From: Enterobacteriaceae bacterium RIT714
GTDB lineage: Bacteria; Pseudomonadota; Gammaproteobacteria; Enterobacterales; Enterobacteriaceae
DNA length: 64,000 bases
Direction of reading: 5' to 3'
Assembly (NCBI GenBank): GCA_009668015.1
Contig: WJYB01000003.1
Location: 186,001-250,000, forward strand
Below the pieces are notes generated by a model. That model did not search any database and was not told the DNA's origin. It saw only the letters and a list, made by a program, of their open reading frames with translations. Positions 1 to 9,040 of this stretch are shown here, piece after piece (the first letter of the stretch is position 1; each line of letters opens with the position of its first letter). The translations under genes and the position numbers were made by a program.

Positions 1-418
1 GCAGGCGGTCAAATTTCTCGATTTCCGGGAAGCTGACGTCAACTACCGGGCTACGATCGCCGCGCACCGAGTTGATCATTTCCGGCAGGCGATGCAGTGT
101 TTGCGGTCCAAAAACAATATCGACGTAATGGGCGCGGCTTCGAATCAGCTTGCCTTCTTGCGAGGCAACACAGCCACCTACGCCAATAATCAGGTCCGGG
201 TTTTTCTTTTTAAGGAGTTTCCAGCGACCTAACAGGTGGAAGACTTTCTCCTGCGCTTTTTCACGGATTGAGCAGGTGTTAAGCAGCAGAACATCGGCTT
301 CTTCTGCCACTTCAGTCAGTTGGTACCCGTGGGTTGCATTCAGCAGATCGGCCATCTTCGATGAATCGTATTCGTTCATCTGACAGCCCCAGGTTTTTAT
401 ATGGAGTTTTTTAGTCAT
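1..418 (-). CDS. miaB: tRNA-2-methylthio-N6-dimethylallyladenosine synthase MiaB, N-terminal part
   Basis: Partial gene: the ATG is at 418-416 on the minus strand and the frame stays open to the window edge, giving about 139 N-terminal residues of a protein usually about 474 long. MiaB is a radical-SAM methylthiotransferase that adds the methylthio group to i6A37 of tRNAs. The visible part is the methylthiotransferase domain, with the three cluster cysteines at about residues 12, 49 and 83 (contexts [18 protein letters not shown] and GVGGCVASQ). The radical-SAM CxxxCxxC motif and TRAM domain lie outside the window. It is divergent from ubiF, as in E. coli. Confidence 0.95.
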   Translation of the reverse strand, partial: MTKKLHIKTWGCQMNEYDSSKMADLLNATHGYQLTEVAEEADVLLLNTCSIREKAQEKVFHLLGRWKLLKKKNPDLIIGVGGCVASQEGKLIRSRAHYVDIVFGPQTLHRLPEMINSVRGDRSPVVDVSFPEIEKFDRL

Positions 419-554
419 CGACTTGCTCAGGCTCAGGATTGCAAGCCGCATATTGTAATGCTTTGGTGGGGTTGTGACCAGTATGAAGGTTGGCAGCCGC
501 AAGGAGGAAAAAATCCGGTAAACTTAAGGGATTCTCTTATAAGGACTATTGACC

Positions 555-1730
555 ATGGCAACCCAACAAACCGAAATCGCCGTTGTCGGCGGTGGAATGG
601 TCGGCGGCGCACTGGCGCTTGGACTGGCCCAGCAGGGATTTCAGGTAACGGTCATTGAAAAAGCGGCTCCCCCCGCGTTTGATGACAACCAGCAGCCGGA
701 TGTGCGGATCTCAGCGATCAGCGCCGCATCGGTCGATCTGCTGCGAGGCCTGGGGGTGTGGGAGGCGATCCTGGCGATGCGCGCCCATCCGTATCGTCGA
801 CTGGAGACCTGGGAGTGGGAAAATGCCCATGTGAAATTTGACGCCGCCGAGCTTAAGCTACCGCTCCTGGGCTACATGGTAGAAAACAATGTTCTGCAAT
901 TAGCGCTATGGCAGGCGCTGGAGGCGCATGACAACGTGACGCTGCGCGTACCCGCTTTGCTGAAGGCGCTGCATCGCCATGAGAGCGGTCATTTGCTTGA
1001 GCTGGATGATGGTGACGAGCTGGCAGTGAAGCTGGTGGTGGGAGCGGACGGCGCCAGTTCGCAGGTTCGTCAGATGGCGGGAATTGGCATCCACGCCTGG
1101 CAATATGACCAGGCTTGCATGCTTATTACTGTGAAATGTGAAAATGAGCCCGGCGACAGCACCTGGCAGCACTTTACGCCTCACGGTCCACATGCTTTTT
1201 TACCGCTGTTTGATCGCTGGGCTTCGCTGGTGTGGTACGACACCCCGGCGCGGATTCGCCAGCTACAGGGGTTGTCGATGGCGCAGTTGCAGCATGAAAT
1301 TGACAAACATTTCCCGGCTCGCCTGGGCAAAGTGACTCCGGTGGCGGCGGGGGGATTCCCGTTAACGCGTCGGCACGCCCTGCAATATGCCCGTCAAGGA
1401 CTGGCGCTGGTGGGGGATGCGGCACATACCATTCATCCGCTTGCCGGGCAGGGGGTAAATCTGGGCTATCGTGACGTTGACGCTCTGCTGGATGTGATGA
1501 GTCGTGCGCGCGAGCAGGCAGAACCCTGGGCGAGCGCCGCAGTGCTCAAGCGCTATCAGATGCGGCGTATGGCGGATAATTTTGTTATGCAGTCCGGTAT
1601 GGATCTCTTTTACGCGGGATTCAGTAATGATATCGGCCCGATACGCATTCTGCGCAATATCGGCCTGATGGCGGCGGAGCGGGCGGGTGTTTTGAAGCGA
1701 CAGGCACTGAAATACGCGCTAGGTCTGTAG
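555..1730 (+). CDS. ubiF: 3-demethoxyubiquinol 3-hydroxylase UbiF
   Basis: FAD-dependent monooxygenase that hydroxylates C6 of the ubiquinone ring (demethoxyubiquinol step). The 391-residue protein begins MATQQTEIAVVGGGMVGG, with the dinucleotide-binding GxGxxG motif at residues 12-17. It has the mid-protein VGADGASS motif of this hydroxylase family and the C-terminal FAD motif LVGDAAHTIHPLAGQG. I chose the ATG at 555, which has AAGGA about 8 bases upstream and gives the family length; an in-frame TTG at 549 is less likely. It is monocistronic, divergent from miaB, and faces the tRNA array across a bidirectional terminator. Confidence 0.96.
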   Translation: MATQQTEIAVVGGGMVGGALALGLAQQGFQVTVIEKAAPPAFDDNQQPDVRISAISAASVDLLRGLGVWEAILAMRAHPYRRLETWEWENAHVKFDAAELKLPLLGYMVENNVLQLALWQALEAHDNVTLRVPALLKALHRHESGHLLELDDGDELAVKLVVGADGASSQVRQMAGIGIHAWQYDQACMLITVKCENEPGDSTWQHFTPHGPHAFLPLFDRWASLVWYDTPARIRQLQGLSMAQLQHEIDKHFPARLGKVTPVAAGGFPLTRRHALQYARQGLALVGDAAHTIHPLAGQGVNLGYRDVDALLDVMSRAREQAEPWASAAVLKRYQMRRMADNFVMQSGMDLFYAGFSNDIGPIRILRNIGLMAAERAGVLKRQALKYALGL

Positions 1731-1810
1731 ACCTGAAACGGCCTGATTTCTGTCCCTCGCTCTTTTTGGGTGAGGGCAGGAACCGGACCAGACCGATAAA
1801 GCACAAAAAC

Positions 1811-1837
1811 AAAAAAGCCCGCAGAGCGGGCTTTTTT
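1811..1837. terminator. Bidirectional Rho-independent terminator between ubiF and the tRNA array
   Basis: A 12-bp stem with an A-run on the left arm, a T-run on the right arm and a 3-base loop (core GCCCGC-AGA-GCGGGC). It can end ubiF transcription on the plus strand and tRNA array transcription on the minus strand. Confidence 0.85.
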
Positions 1838-1846
1838 GTTACTAAG

Positions 1847-1921
1847 TGGCTGGGGTGCAGGGATTCGAACCCCGGAATGCTGGTATCAGAAACCAGAGCC
1901 TTACCGCTTGGCGACACCCCA
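1847..1921 (-). tRNA. glnX: tRNA-Gln(CUG)
   Basis: 75-bp cloverleaf on the minus strand with encoded CCA end. The anticodon loop reads TTCTGAT, so the anticodon is CUG. It is the last gene of a seven-tRNA transcript ordered Met, Leu, Gln, Gln, Met, Gln, Gln, matching E. coli metT-leuW-glnUW-metU-glnVX. Its T-arm region differs slightly from the next copy upstream. Confidence 0.95.
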
Positions 1922-1963
1922 ATTGTTGCGTTAAACAAAACAGTATAACGACTTTTTAAAAAT

Positions 1964-2038
1964 TGGCTGGGGTACGAGGATTCGAACCTCGGAATGCTGG
2001 TATCAGAAACCAGAGCCTTACCGCTTGGCGATACCCCA
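1964..2038 (-). tRNA. glnV: tRNA-Gln(CUG)
   Basis: 75-bp glutamine tRNA on the minus strand with anticodon loop TTCTGAT (CUG) and encoded CCA. Near-identical to the neighbouring copy at 1847-1921 and in the position of E. coli glnV (the supE locus). Confidence 0.95.
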
Positions 2039-2082
2039 ACAATTCTTTCTGGGTTGACCGATAACTCGATCTGTCCCTAATT

Positions 2083-2159
2083 TGGTGGCTACGACGGGAT
2101 TCGAACCTGTGACCCCATCATTATGAGTGATGTGCTCTAACCAACTGAGCTACGTAGCC
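2083..2159 (-). tRNA. metU: tRNA-Met(CAU), elongator
   Basis: 77-bp tRNA on the minus strand beginning GGCTACGTAGCTCAGTTGG. Anticodon loop CTCATAA, elongator type. The sequence appears identical to the copy at 2471-2547. Confidence 0.95.
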
Positions 2160-2175
2160 AAACTACATTCTTCGA

Positions 2176-2250
2176 TGGCTGGGGTACCTGGATTCGAACC
2201 AGGGAATGCCGGTATCAAAAACCGGTGCCTTACCGCTTGGCGATACCCCA
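2176..2250 (-). tRNA. glnW: tRNA-Gln(UUG)
   Basis: 75-bp glutamine tRNA on the minus strand with anticodon loop TTTTGAT (UUG) and encoded CCA. Appears identical to the copy at 2281-2355. Confidence 0.95.
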
Positions 2251-2280
2251 ATACCGCGGAGAACCGCAAATCGAAGAAAA

Positions 2281-2355
2281 TGGCTGGGGTACCTGGATTC
2301 GAACCAGGGAATGCCGGTATCAAAAACCGGTGCCTTACCGCTTGGCGATACCCCA
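2281..2355 (-). tRNA. glnU: tRNA-Gln(UUG)
   Basis: 75-bp glutamine tRNA on the minus strand with anticodon UUG and encoded CCA. It duplicates the gene at 2176-2250, separated by a 30-bp spacer. Confidence 0.95.
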
Positions 2356-2378
2356 TCCGTGCAACGCGGACCTGGAAA

Positions 2379-2463
2379 TGGTGCGGGAGGCGAGACTTGA
2401 ACTCGCACACCTTGCGGCGCCAGAACCTAAATCTGGTGCGTCTACCAATTTCGCCACTCCCGC
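2379..2463 (-). tRNA. leuW: tRNA-Leu(UAG)
   Basis: 85-bp class II tRNA on the minus strand with a long variable arm, starting GCGGGAGTGGCGAAATTGG. The anticodon loop reads ATTTAGG, anticodon UAG. Confidence 0.95.
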
Positions 2464-2470
2464 AAAAAGA

Positions 2471-2547
2471 TGGTGGCTACGACGGGATTCGAACCTGTGA
2501 CCCCATCATTATGAGTGATGTGCTCTAACCAACTGAGCTACGTAGCC
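2471..2547 (-). tRNA. metT: tRNA-Met(CAU), elongator
   Basis: 77-bp elongator methionine tRNA on the minus strand, the first gene of the seven-tRNA transcript. A strong promoter lies just upstream at 2586-2614. Confidence 0.95.
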
Positions 2548-2585
2548 ATCTTTTTTCGCGTTACCTTATCGGCGTTGCGGGGCGC

Positions 2586-2614
2586 ATTATGCGTATAGAG
2601 CTTTGCAGCGTCAA
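2586..2614 (-). promoter_or_regulatory. Promoter of the metT-glnX tRNA array
   Basis: On the minus strand TTGACG (2614-2609) and CATAAT (2591-2586) are 17 bp apart. They are followed by the GC-rich discriminator GCGCCCCG, which is typical of stringently controlled stable-RNA promoters. Confidence 0.8.
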
Positions 2615-2731
2615 TATCTTTTTCAACGAAAATGGCCGGAATGTGACTGTTTGGTTAGGTTGCGAACAGCGTGACCGAATATTCGGCAATTATTGGTTAT
2701 TAATCGCTTTTGTCCAGAAAAACACGAGGCC

Positions 2732-2753
2732 AAAAAAAGGCCCCGAAGGGCCT
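2732..2753 (-). terminator. Rho-independent terminator of asnB
   Basis: On the minus strand AGGCCC-TTCG-GGGCCT is followed by a T-run, about 20 bp after the asnB stop codon. Confidence 0.85.
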
Positions 2754-2770
2754 GTTTAGGATCGTCACGA

Positions 2771-4435
2771 TCATTTGTAGGCGGACTGGTGGACACCCAC
2801 TGCGCGTCCTGAAGGATCGTTCATGGATTTGAACGATTCGTCCCACTCAATGGCTTTAGCCGAAGAGCAGGCCACCGATGGACCGCCTGGAACACATTCC
2901 GCTGCGCTTGGGACCGGGAAGAGCTCTTCGAAGATTTCACGGTACAGATAGGCTTCTTTAGAGCTCGGCGTGTTGTACGGGAAGCGGAAGCTGGCCGTTT
3001 CCAGTTGTTGATCGGAAACCTGTTTTGCCGCCACCTCTTTCAGGGTGTCGATCCAGCTGTAGCCTACGCCGTCAGAGAATTGCTCTTTCTGACGCCATGC
3101 CACGCTTGCGGGCAGGTAAGATTCAAAACATTCACGCAGGATATGTTTTTCCATTTTGCCGTTGCCGCACATTTTGTCCTGCGGGTTGATACGCATCGCC
3201 ACGTCGAGGAATTTCTTATCCAGGAACGGAACGCGGGCTTCGACGCCCCATGCTGACATCGCTTTGTTGGCGCGCGCGCAGTCAAACATATGCAGTGCCT
3301 GCAGTTTACGCACCGTCTCTTCATGCAGCTCTTTGGCGTTCGGCGCTTTGTGGAAATAGAGATAACCGCCGAAGACTTCGTCAGAACCTTCACCTGACAG
3401 TACCATTTTGATGCCCATCGCTTTGATTTTACGCGACATCAGATACATAGGCGTTGAGGCTCGGATCGTTGTCACATCATAGGTTTCAATGTGATAGATA
3501 ACGTCGCGGATCGCATCCAGCCCTTCCTGCACGGTAAAGTGAATCTCGTGGTGAACCGTACCCAGATGGTTTGCCACTTCCTGTGCGGCTTTCAGATCCG
3601 GTGCACCTTCCAGGCCCACGGCGAAGGAGTGCAGCTGCGGCCACCATGCTTCAGAACGTTCGCCATCTTCAACACGACGCGCCGCGAATTTTTTCGTGAT
3701 GGCGGAAATCACCGATGAATCCAGGCCACCAGAAAGCAACACGCCATAAGGCACGTCGGACATCAGGTGACTTTTTACGGAATCTTCCAGTGCCTGGCGC
3801 AGCTCCGCTTTATCGGTCACGTTGTCTTTCACCGCGTCGAAATCGAACCAGTCACGCTGGTAATACTGGCGGATTTCTCCGTCTTTACTCCACAGGTAGC
3901 TGCCAGCCGGGAACTCTTTGATGGTGCGGCAAACGGGCACCAGTGCTTTCATCTCAGAGGCAACGTAGAAGTTACCGTGTTCGTCGTGACCCATATACAG
4001 CGGAATAATACCGATGTGGTCGCGACCAATCAGCCAGGCGTCTTTTTCGCTATCGTAGAGAACAAAAGCAAACATACCCTGCAGTTCGTCGAGGAATTCC
4101 GCGCCTTTTTCCTGATACAGCGCGAGGATCACCTCGCAGTCAGAACCGGTCTGGAAGGCGTAACGATCGCCATACTCTGCGCGCAGTGCCTGATGGTTGT
4201 AAATTTCACCGTTGACGGCCAGCGCGTGGGTTTTTTTATCGTTATACAGTGGCTGAGCGCCCGCGTTGACATCGACAATCGACAGACGTTCATGAGCCAG
4301 AATCGCTTTATCGCTGGCGTAAACGCCTGACCAGTCCGGGCCGCGATGGCGCATCAGGCGAGAGAGTTCCAGTGCCTTTTTACGCAGTTCGCCCGCGTCA
4401 GTTTTAATATCCAGTACGCCAAAAATTGAACACAT
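2771..4435 (-). CDS. asnB: Asparagine synthetase B (glutamine-hydrolysing)
   Basis: Makes asparagine from aspartate, glutamine and ATP. The 554-residue protein starts MCSIFGVLDI, so Cys2 becomes the N-terminal nucleophile of the class II glutaminase domain (about residues 2-200). The synthetase domain carries the ATP PP-loop SGGLDSS near residue 230, and GEGSDEVFGGY lies further on. The frame extends upstream to 4510, but only the ATG at 4435 places Cys at position 2, so that start is required by the chemistry. It stands alone between the tRNA array and the nag operon. Confidence 0.97.
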   Translation of the reverse strand: MCSIFGVLDIKTDAGELRKKALELSRLMRHRGPDWSGVYASDKAILAHERLSIVDVNAGAQPLYNDKKTHALAVNGEIYNHQALRAEYGDRYAFQTGSDCEVILALYQEKGAEFLDELQGMFAFVLYDSEKDAWLIGRDHIGIIPLYMGHDEHGNFYVASEMKALVPVCRTIKEFPAGSYLWSKDGEIRQYYQRDWFDFDAVKDNVTDKAELRQALEDSVKSHLMSDVPYGVLLSGGLDSSVISAITKKFAARRVEDGERSEAWWPQLHSFAVGLEGAPDLKAAQEVANHLGTVHHEIHFTVQEGLDAIRDVIYHIETYDVTTIRASTPMYLMSRKIKAMGIKMVLSGEGSDEVFGGYLYFHKAPNAKELHEETVRKLQALHMFDCARANKAMSAWGVEARVPFLDKKFLDVAMRINPQDKMCGNGKMEKHILRECFESYLPASVAWRQKEQFSDGVGYSWIDTLKEVAAKQVSDQQLETASFRFPYNTPSSKEAYLYREIFEELFPVPSAAECVPGGPSVACSSAKAIEWDESFKSMNDPSGRAVGVHQSAYK

Positions 4436-4653
4436 AACCTTCTCCGTTAACCCTGTTGCATTGTGATGTTGCTTGCTTATGAAAATGCCGCAAAGGGGAG
4501 GGGCGCGCAAGGTTTTTACGGGGTAAAAAGCAAAAAGTGCAATGACGATTGTTGAATGTTGAAAAATGAGTACGTCGTGAGCTGTTTTATTGATGATTGT
4601 TCAAAATATTGAGGGTTCTATTAGATGGCGTGGCTTTTATCAGGGCCTGAAAT

Positions 4654-4679
4654 GAAAAACCACGCCCTGAGGCGTGGTT
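4654..4679 (-). terminator. Rho-independent terminator of the nagBACD operon
   Basis: On the minus strand AACCACGCC-TCAG-GGCGTGGTT is followed by TTTT, directly after the nagD stop codon. The remaining sequence up to asnB (4436-4653) is the asnB promoter region; I see no further gene there. Confidence 0.85.
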
Positions 4680-4684
4680 GAATA

Positions 4685-5437
4685 TCAGATAACATCAATT
4701 TCTGCGACGGAGGGATAGATCCAGCTCGGTCGGAACGGCATGGCGTCAATATCATCGATGGTAGAAACCCCCGAAAGGACGAGGATTGTCTCAAGTCCGG
4801 CCTGGAAACCGGCCAGAATATCGGTGCGCAAATTATCGCCGACAATGATCGTTTGCTCAGAGTGCGCCTGCATTTTGTTAAGGGCAGCGCGGATGATCCA
4901 CGGGCTGGGTTTACCCACCACAAAAGGTTTGCGGCCTGAAATTTTCTCGATACCCGCACAGAGCGCGCCGCATGCCGGATAATAACCACGGCCATGGGTA
5001 TCCGGGTTGGTGGCAATAAAGCGCGCGCCATTTGCCACAAAGTAGGCGGCTTTGTGCATCATTTCCCAGTTAAAAGAGCGCGTCTCGCCGACAATCACAA
5101 AATCCGGATTTACATCAGTGATCGTAAAACCAGCTTTATACAGTTCGTGAATTAATGCGCCTTCACCCACGACATACGCTTTTTTCCCTTCCTGACGTTT
5201 CAGAAAGTCGGCGGTGGCCATCGCGGAGGTGTAAAACACGCTGTCCGGGACATCGACCCCGGCGGTCGCAAAACGGTTTGCCAGATCTTGCCCGGTCTGT
5301 GACGGATAGTTAGTTAGCAGAACCAGCGGCATTCCCTTTTCCAGGATTCGGTTCAGAAACTCAGCGGCACCGGGCACAGCCACGTTATCGTGCATCAGCA
5401 CGCCGTCAATATCACAAATCACATTCTGAATGGTCAT
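4685..5437 (-). CDS. nagD: HAD-superfamily nucleotide phosphatase NagD (UmpH)
   Basis: 250-residue haloacid-dehalogenase-type phosphatase; the E. coli protein prefers UMP and other nucleoside monophosphates. HAD motif I is at the N-terminus (CDIDGVLMHDN, nucleophile and acid Asp about residues 9 and 11), motif II is VLLTNYPSQT, and the C-terminal motif is IIVGDNLRTDI. It is the last gene of nagBACD, transcribed on the minus strand. Its place in an amino-sugar operon is conserved in enterics although it is not needed for GlcNAc catabolism. Confidence 0.95.
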   Translation of the reverse strand: MTIQNVICDIDGVLMHDNVAVPGAAEFLNRILEKGMPLVLLTNYPSQTGQDLANRFATAGVDVPDSVFYTSAMATADFLKRQEGKKAYVVGEGALIHELYKAGFTITDVNPDFVIVGETRSFNWEMMHKAAYFVANGARFIATNPDTHGRGYYPACGALCAGIEKISGRKPFVVGKPSPWIIRAALNKMQAHSEQTIIVGDNLRTDILAGFQAGLETILVLSGVSTIDDIDAMPFRPSWIYPSVAEIDVI

Positions 5438-5485
5438 GAACTACCTGGCATCTCGGTAAAAAGAAGGCGTCACTATAAATGGCTC

Positions 5486-6706
5486 TTAGCTTTCCAGCAA
5501 ACGCTGGAGCAACAGACCGTTAAGCATGGCGCGTTTCACGAGCGCAAAAGCGCCAATTGCGGAGCGGTGGTCCAGCGTCGAGCGTACCACCGGCAGATTC
5601 TGGCGGAAGGCTTTTAACGCCTGGGTATTAATGCAACCTTCGATGGCCGGCAGAAGCACTTTTTCTGCTTCGATAATCTCGCCAGCGATCACCACTTTTT
5701 GGGGGTTAAACAGGTTGATAGCGATAGCAATGGTTTTACCCAGATGGCGCCCGACCTGTTCGATCACTTCGCAGGCCAGCGCATCGCCTTTGTTCGCGGC
5801 TTTGCAAATGGTTTGGATCTTACAATCTTCGAGGGTGATACGGCTTTGATAGCCCTGTTCAAGCAAATGGCGGACCCGCTGTTCAATCGCGGCGTTGGCA
5901 GCGACGGTTTCCAGACAGCCAAAGTTACCGCAGTGACAACGCTCGCCGAGGGGATCAACCTGAATATGGCCAATCTCGCCAACGTTGCCGTTACGACCGA
6001 TAAAGATCCGCCCGTTAGAGATAATGCCCGCCCCCGTTCCCCGATGCACGCGCACCAGAATAGAGTCTTCACAGTCCTGACTCGCACCAAAATAGTGCTC
6101 CGCCAGCGCCAGACTGCGGATATCGTGACCCACGTAACAGGTGACGTTGAACCGTTTTTCCAGCGCGCCGACGAGCCCCCAGTTCTCAACCTGAATGTGT
6201 GGCATATAGCGAATCACGCCGCTTTCGGGGTCAACCAACCCTGGCAGAATCACGGAAATGGCAATCAGCTCGCGGATTTTACGCTGGCAGTGCTCAATAA
6301 ACTGCGCAATGGTATTGAGTAGCGCATGCTCAAGCGTCTCTTGTGTCCGCTCGGGCAGAGGGTAGTGCTCTTCAGCAATGACTTTGCTGCTGAGATCGTA
6401 CAGGGTGAGCGTGGTGTCATGGCGACCGAGACGCACGCCGATAGCGTGAAAATTGCGGGTCTCGGTAATAATGGAGATGGCGCGACGGCCTCCGGTAGAG
6501 GCCTGCTGATCGACTTCTTTGATCAGGCCGCGCTCAATAAGCTGACGTGTGATTTTAGTCACACTGGCGGGAGCAAGCTGGCTCTGTTCGGCAATCTGAA
6601 TGCGCGAGATGGGACCCTGCTGGTCAATCAGGCGATAAACGGCCGCACTGTTAAGTTGTTTAACGAGGTCAACATTACCAATTTGAGCTTGTCCGACAGA
6701 TGTCAT
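5486..6706 (-). CDS. nagC: GlcNAc-responsive transcriptional repressor NagC
   Basis: ROK-family regulator of amino-sugar genes, released from DNA by GlcNAc-6-phosphate. It has 406 residues, the same as E. coli. An N-terminal winged-helix domain (about residues 15-80, GPISRIQIAEQSQLAPASVT) is followed by the ROK sugar-kinase-like fold. The ROK zinc motif CHCGNFGC is at residues 257-264, preceded by EIGH. It lies 8 bp downstream of nagA in the nagBACD operon, so NagC controls its own synthesis through operators upstream of nagB. Confidence 0.97.
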   Translation of the reverse strand: MTSVGQAQIGNVDLVKQLNSAAVYRLIDQQGPISRIQIAEQSQLAPASVTKITRQLIERGLIKEVDQQASTGGRRAISIITETRNFHAIGVRLGRHDTTLTLYDLSSKVIAEEHYPLPERTQETLEHALLNTIAQFIEHCQRKIRELIAISVILPGLVDPESGVIRYMPHIQVENWGLVGALEKRFNVTCYVGHDIRSLALAEHYFGASQDCEDSILVRVHRGTGAGIISNGRIFIGRNGNVGEIGHIQVDPLGERCHCGNFGCLETVAANAAIEQRVRHLLEQGYQSRITLEDCKIQTICKAANKGDALACEVIEQVGRHLGKTIAIAINLFNPQKVVIAGEIIEAEKVLLPAIEGCINTQALKAFRQNLPVVRSTLDHRSAIGAFALVKRAMLNGLLLQRLLES

Positions 6707-6714
6707 ACTTTTAC

Positions 6715-7863
6715 TTACTCAGTGACGACCTCGTTACCATTAACGATGGTCTTAATAATTTTATAATCGTGCGTGAAGGCGGTCAGGTTGGCAACCATGC
6801 CCGGCGCAATGCCGCCCAGTTGTTTGTCCACACCTATCGCGCGAGCCGGGTAGAGCGTTGCCATGCGCAGCACTTCATCCAGCGCAATGCCGCAATGTTC
6901 AACCAGGTTGCGTACCCCTTCGATCATGGTCAGGGCTGAACCACTCAGCGTACCATTCTCATCCACGCACAGCCCATTGCGGTAGTATATTGTTTTACCA
7001 GCAAAAATGAACTGTTCAATATTCGCCCCTGCCGGTGCGGTGGCATCCGTGACCAGGCACAGTTTATCGCCCTTCAGACGTTTTGCATTGCGGATGTTGG
7101 TGTAATCCACATGCAGGCCATCAGCGATAATGCCGCAGTAGACGTCCGGTGCATCCAGAATCGCCCCGACCAGACCCGGTTCGCGGCCAGTGATGTACGG
7201 CATCGCGTTATAAAGATGGGTCGCAAAGGTAATGCCTGCGCGGAAACCGGTTTTGGCTTCTTGTTGAGTCGCGTTGGAGTGACCCGCAGAAACGACAATA
7301 CCTGCTGCTGCCAGTTTGCTGATAACTTCCGGCCCGGTCATTTCAGGGGCCAGCGTCACTTTGGTGATCACGTCCGCGTTTGCGCACATGAAATCAACCA
7401 GCTCGGCATCAGGTTTACGCACGAAATCGGGATTATGCGTCCCTTTTTTAACGATGTTCAGCCACGGGCCTTCAAGGTGTAAGCCCAGCGCCTGGTGTGG
7501 GTATTTTGCCAGGTATTCACGCATCACGCGGATACCTTGTTTCATCAGGCTGTCGCTGGTGGTAATCAGCGTGGGCAGATAGCTGGTGCAGCCCGATTTC
7601 TCATTGGCTTTTTGCATGATCTCCAGCGTTTCTACCGTGACCGCCTCGGCAGTGTCATTAAACTGCACGCCGCCGCAGCCGTTCAGCTGAACGTCGATAA
7701 AACCGGGGGAGAGAGTTGCTCCATTGAGTGAGCGCTGTTCAATCTCTGGCGGCAATTCAGCCAGTGGACAGACACGTTCAATCAGGCCATTGGCGATAAC
7801 AATCGCATGGTCATCCAGAATTTCATGGCCGGTATAAATCCGACCGTGGGTTAAAGCGTACAT
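6715..7863 (-). CDS. nagA: N-acetylglucosamine-6-phosphate deacetylase NagA
   Basis: Hydrolyses GlcNAc-6-phosphate to glucosamine-6-phosphate and acetate, the committed step before NagB. The 382-residue amidohydrolase-fold protein has the metal and substrate motifs [23 protein letters not shown] and a conserved Asp in [10 protein letters not shown]. It lies between nagB and nagC in one transcript. Confidence 0.97.
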   Translation of the reverse strand: MYALTHGRIYTGHEILDDHAIVIANGLIERVCPLAELPPEIEQRSLNGATLSPGFIDVQLNGCGGVQFNDTAEAVTVETLEIMQKANEKSGCTSYLPTLITTSDSLMKQGIRVMREYLAKYPHQALGLHLEGPWLNIVKKGTHNPDFVRKPDAELVDFMCANADVITKVTLAPEMTGPEVISKLAAAGIVVSAGHSNATQQEAKTGFRAGITFATHLYNAMPYITGREPGLVGAILDAPDVYCGIIADGLHVDYTNIRNAKRLKGDKLCLVTDATAPAGANIEQFIFAGKTIYYRNGLCVDENGTLSGSALTMIEGVRNLVEHCGIALDEVLRMATLYPARAIGVDKQLGGIAPGMVANLTAFTHDYKIIKTIVNGNEVVTE

Positions 7864-7916
7864 AACGACCCCCGGTTAAAAAAATCGACCGCCTCTCAAA
7901 AGAGACGGTTATTCAA

Positions 7917-8717
7917 TTACAGACCTTTAATGTTTTCAGCTTCTAACTCGTTGAAGTATTTCAGCGTCTTCACTTTCAGTTCCATTGTGGACGGCTCATC
8001 GCATACCACAACCGCTTTCGGATGCAGCTGCAGACAGCTGATGGTCCACATGTGGTTAACGTTGCCTTCAACGGCAGCCTGAAGCGCCTGGGCTTTAACA
8101 TTACCCAGCACCAGAATCATCACTTCTTCGGCATCCAGCAGCGTGCCCACGCCAACGGTCAGCGCATACTTAGGCACCAGGCTTACATCGCCGTCGAAGA
8201 AGCGGGAGTTTGCCACGCGGGTGTCATGCGTCAGCGTTTTAATGCGGGTACGAGAGGCCAGAGAAGAGGCGGGTTCGTTGAACGCGATGTGACCGTCGTT
8301 ACCTACGCCACCCATAAACAGGTGAATTTTGCCATACGCACGGATTTTTTCTTCGTAATGACGGCATTCTGCGTCAATATCAGGCGCGTTGCCATCCAGC
8401 AGATTAATATTTTCAGCTGGAATATCAACGTGATCAAAGAAATTACGGTGCATGAAGCTATGGTAGCTTTCCGGATGCTCTTTTGGCAGGCCGACGTATT
8501 CGTCCATGTTGAAGGTCACAACATGTTTAAAGCTAACCTGGCCCGCTTTATGCATTTCGACCAGAGCTTTGTACGCGGTCAGCGGTGTTCCGCCGGTAGG
8601 AAGGCCGAGAACGAAAGGACGATCGGCGGTAGGTTTGAACGCATTAATGCGGTTAACGATGTGGCGAGCGGCCCATTTACCGACTTGTTCAGCTGTTGCC
8701 AGGGGAATCAGTCTCAT
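7917..8717 (-). CDS. nagB: Glucosamine-6-phosphate deaminase NagB
   Basis: Converts glucosamine-6-phosphate to fructose-6-phosphate and ammonia, feeding GlcNAc into glycolysis. It has 266 residues, as in E. coli, with [10 protein letters not shown] near residue 38 (phosphate-binding loop), FNMDEYVGL with the catalytic Asp, and [13 protein letters not shown]. It is the first gene of nagBACD, divergent from nagE, with shared NagC and CRP sites in the intervening 323 bp. Confidence 0.97.
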   Translation of the reverse strand: MRLIPLATAEQVGKWAARHIVNRINAFKPTADRPFVLGLPTGGTPLTAYKALVEMHKAGQVSFKHVVTFNMDEYVGLPKEHPESYHSFMHRNFFDHVDIPAENINLLDGNAPDIDAECRHYEEKIRAYGKIHLFMGGVGNDGHIAFNEPASSLASRTRIKTLTHDTRVANSRFFDGDVSLVPKYALTVGVGTLLDAEEVMILVLGNVKAQALQAAVEGNVNHMWTISCLQLHPKAVVVCDEPSTMELKVKTLKYFNELEAENIKGL

Positions 8718-8813
8718 TGTTCACCTCTAAGTTAAAGTAAAAAGTGGGCGGATGGTGTACCTGACCTGAAGTAAGCGTAACCTGGATCACGTAAGGCAGG
8801 GTCATTCCGACTT

Positions 8814-8836
8814 GATTTTTTGAATGATAAAATAAG
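8814..8836. promoter_or_regulatory. Probable NagC operator on the nagB side
   Basis: AT-rich near-palindrome TTTTTTGAATGATAAAATAA just upstream of nagB, close to the E. coli nagB operator as I remember it. With the site near nagE it would allow the DNA looping described for NagC. Positions are approximate. Confidence 0.6.
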
Positions 8837-8880
8837 TTTTCACTGTTAGCCAGTGGAAGGGAGGGTTATTAACGATATTT

Positions 8881-8896
8881 GGTGACAAAACTCACA
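8881..8896. promoter_or_regulatory. CRP-cAMP site between nagB and nagE
   Basis: GGTGA-CAAAAC-TCACA matches the TGTGA-N6-TCACA consensus with one mismatch. It lies between the two NagC operators, as in the known nagE-nagB arrangement, and would link both promoters to glucose status. Confidence 0.7.
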
Positions 8897-8907
8897 AAAA
8901 GTATGCT

Positions 8908-8931
8908 TTTAATTTGCGATACGAATTAATT
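8908..8931. promoter_or_regulatory. Probable NagC operator on the nagE side
   Basis: Contains AATTTGCGATACGAATT, an AATT-bounded palindrome resembling the E. coli nagE NagC operator as I recall it. It lies about 110 bp upstream of the nagE start. Confidence 0.65.
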
Positions 8932-9040
8932 TTTCACACACTCAGAATGCCAGTGATTCATCAACTGTATACATAAGTTAGTGACACAATAAAAAACAGC
9001 TGAGAACGTGCCTTAAACGGGGTCTCATAGGGGGAAGAAA

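Noticed and set aside
2127-2528. Long open frames on both strands across the Gln/Met/Leu tRNA array
   Set aside because: They translate tRNA genes. The repeated peptide (GVPGFEPGNAGIKNR type) is a familiar false product of tRNA-Gln sequence.
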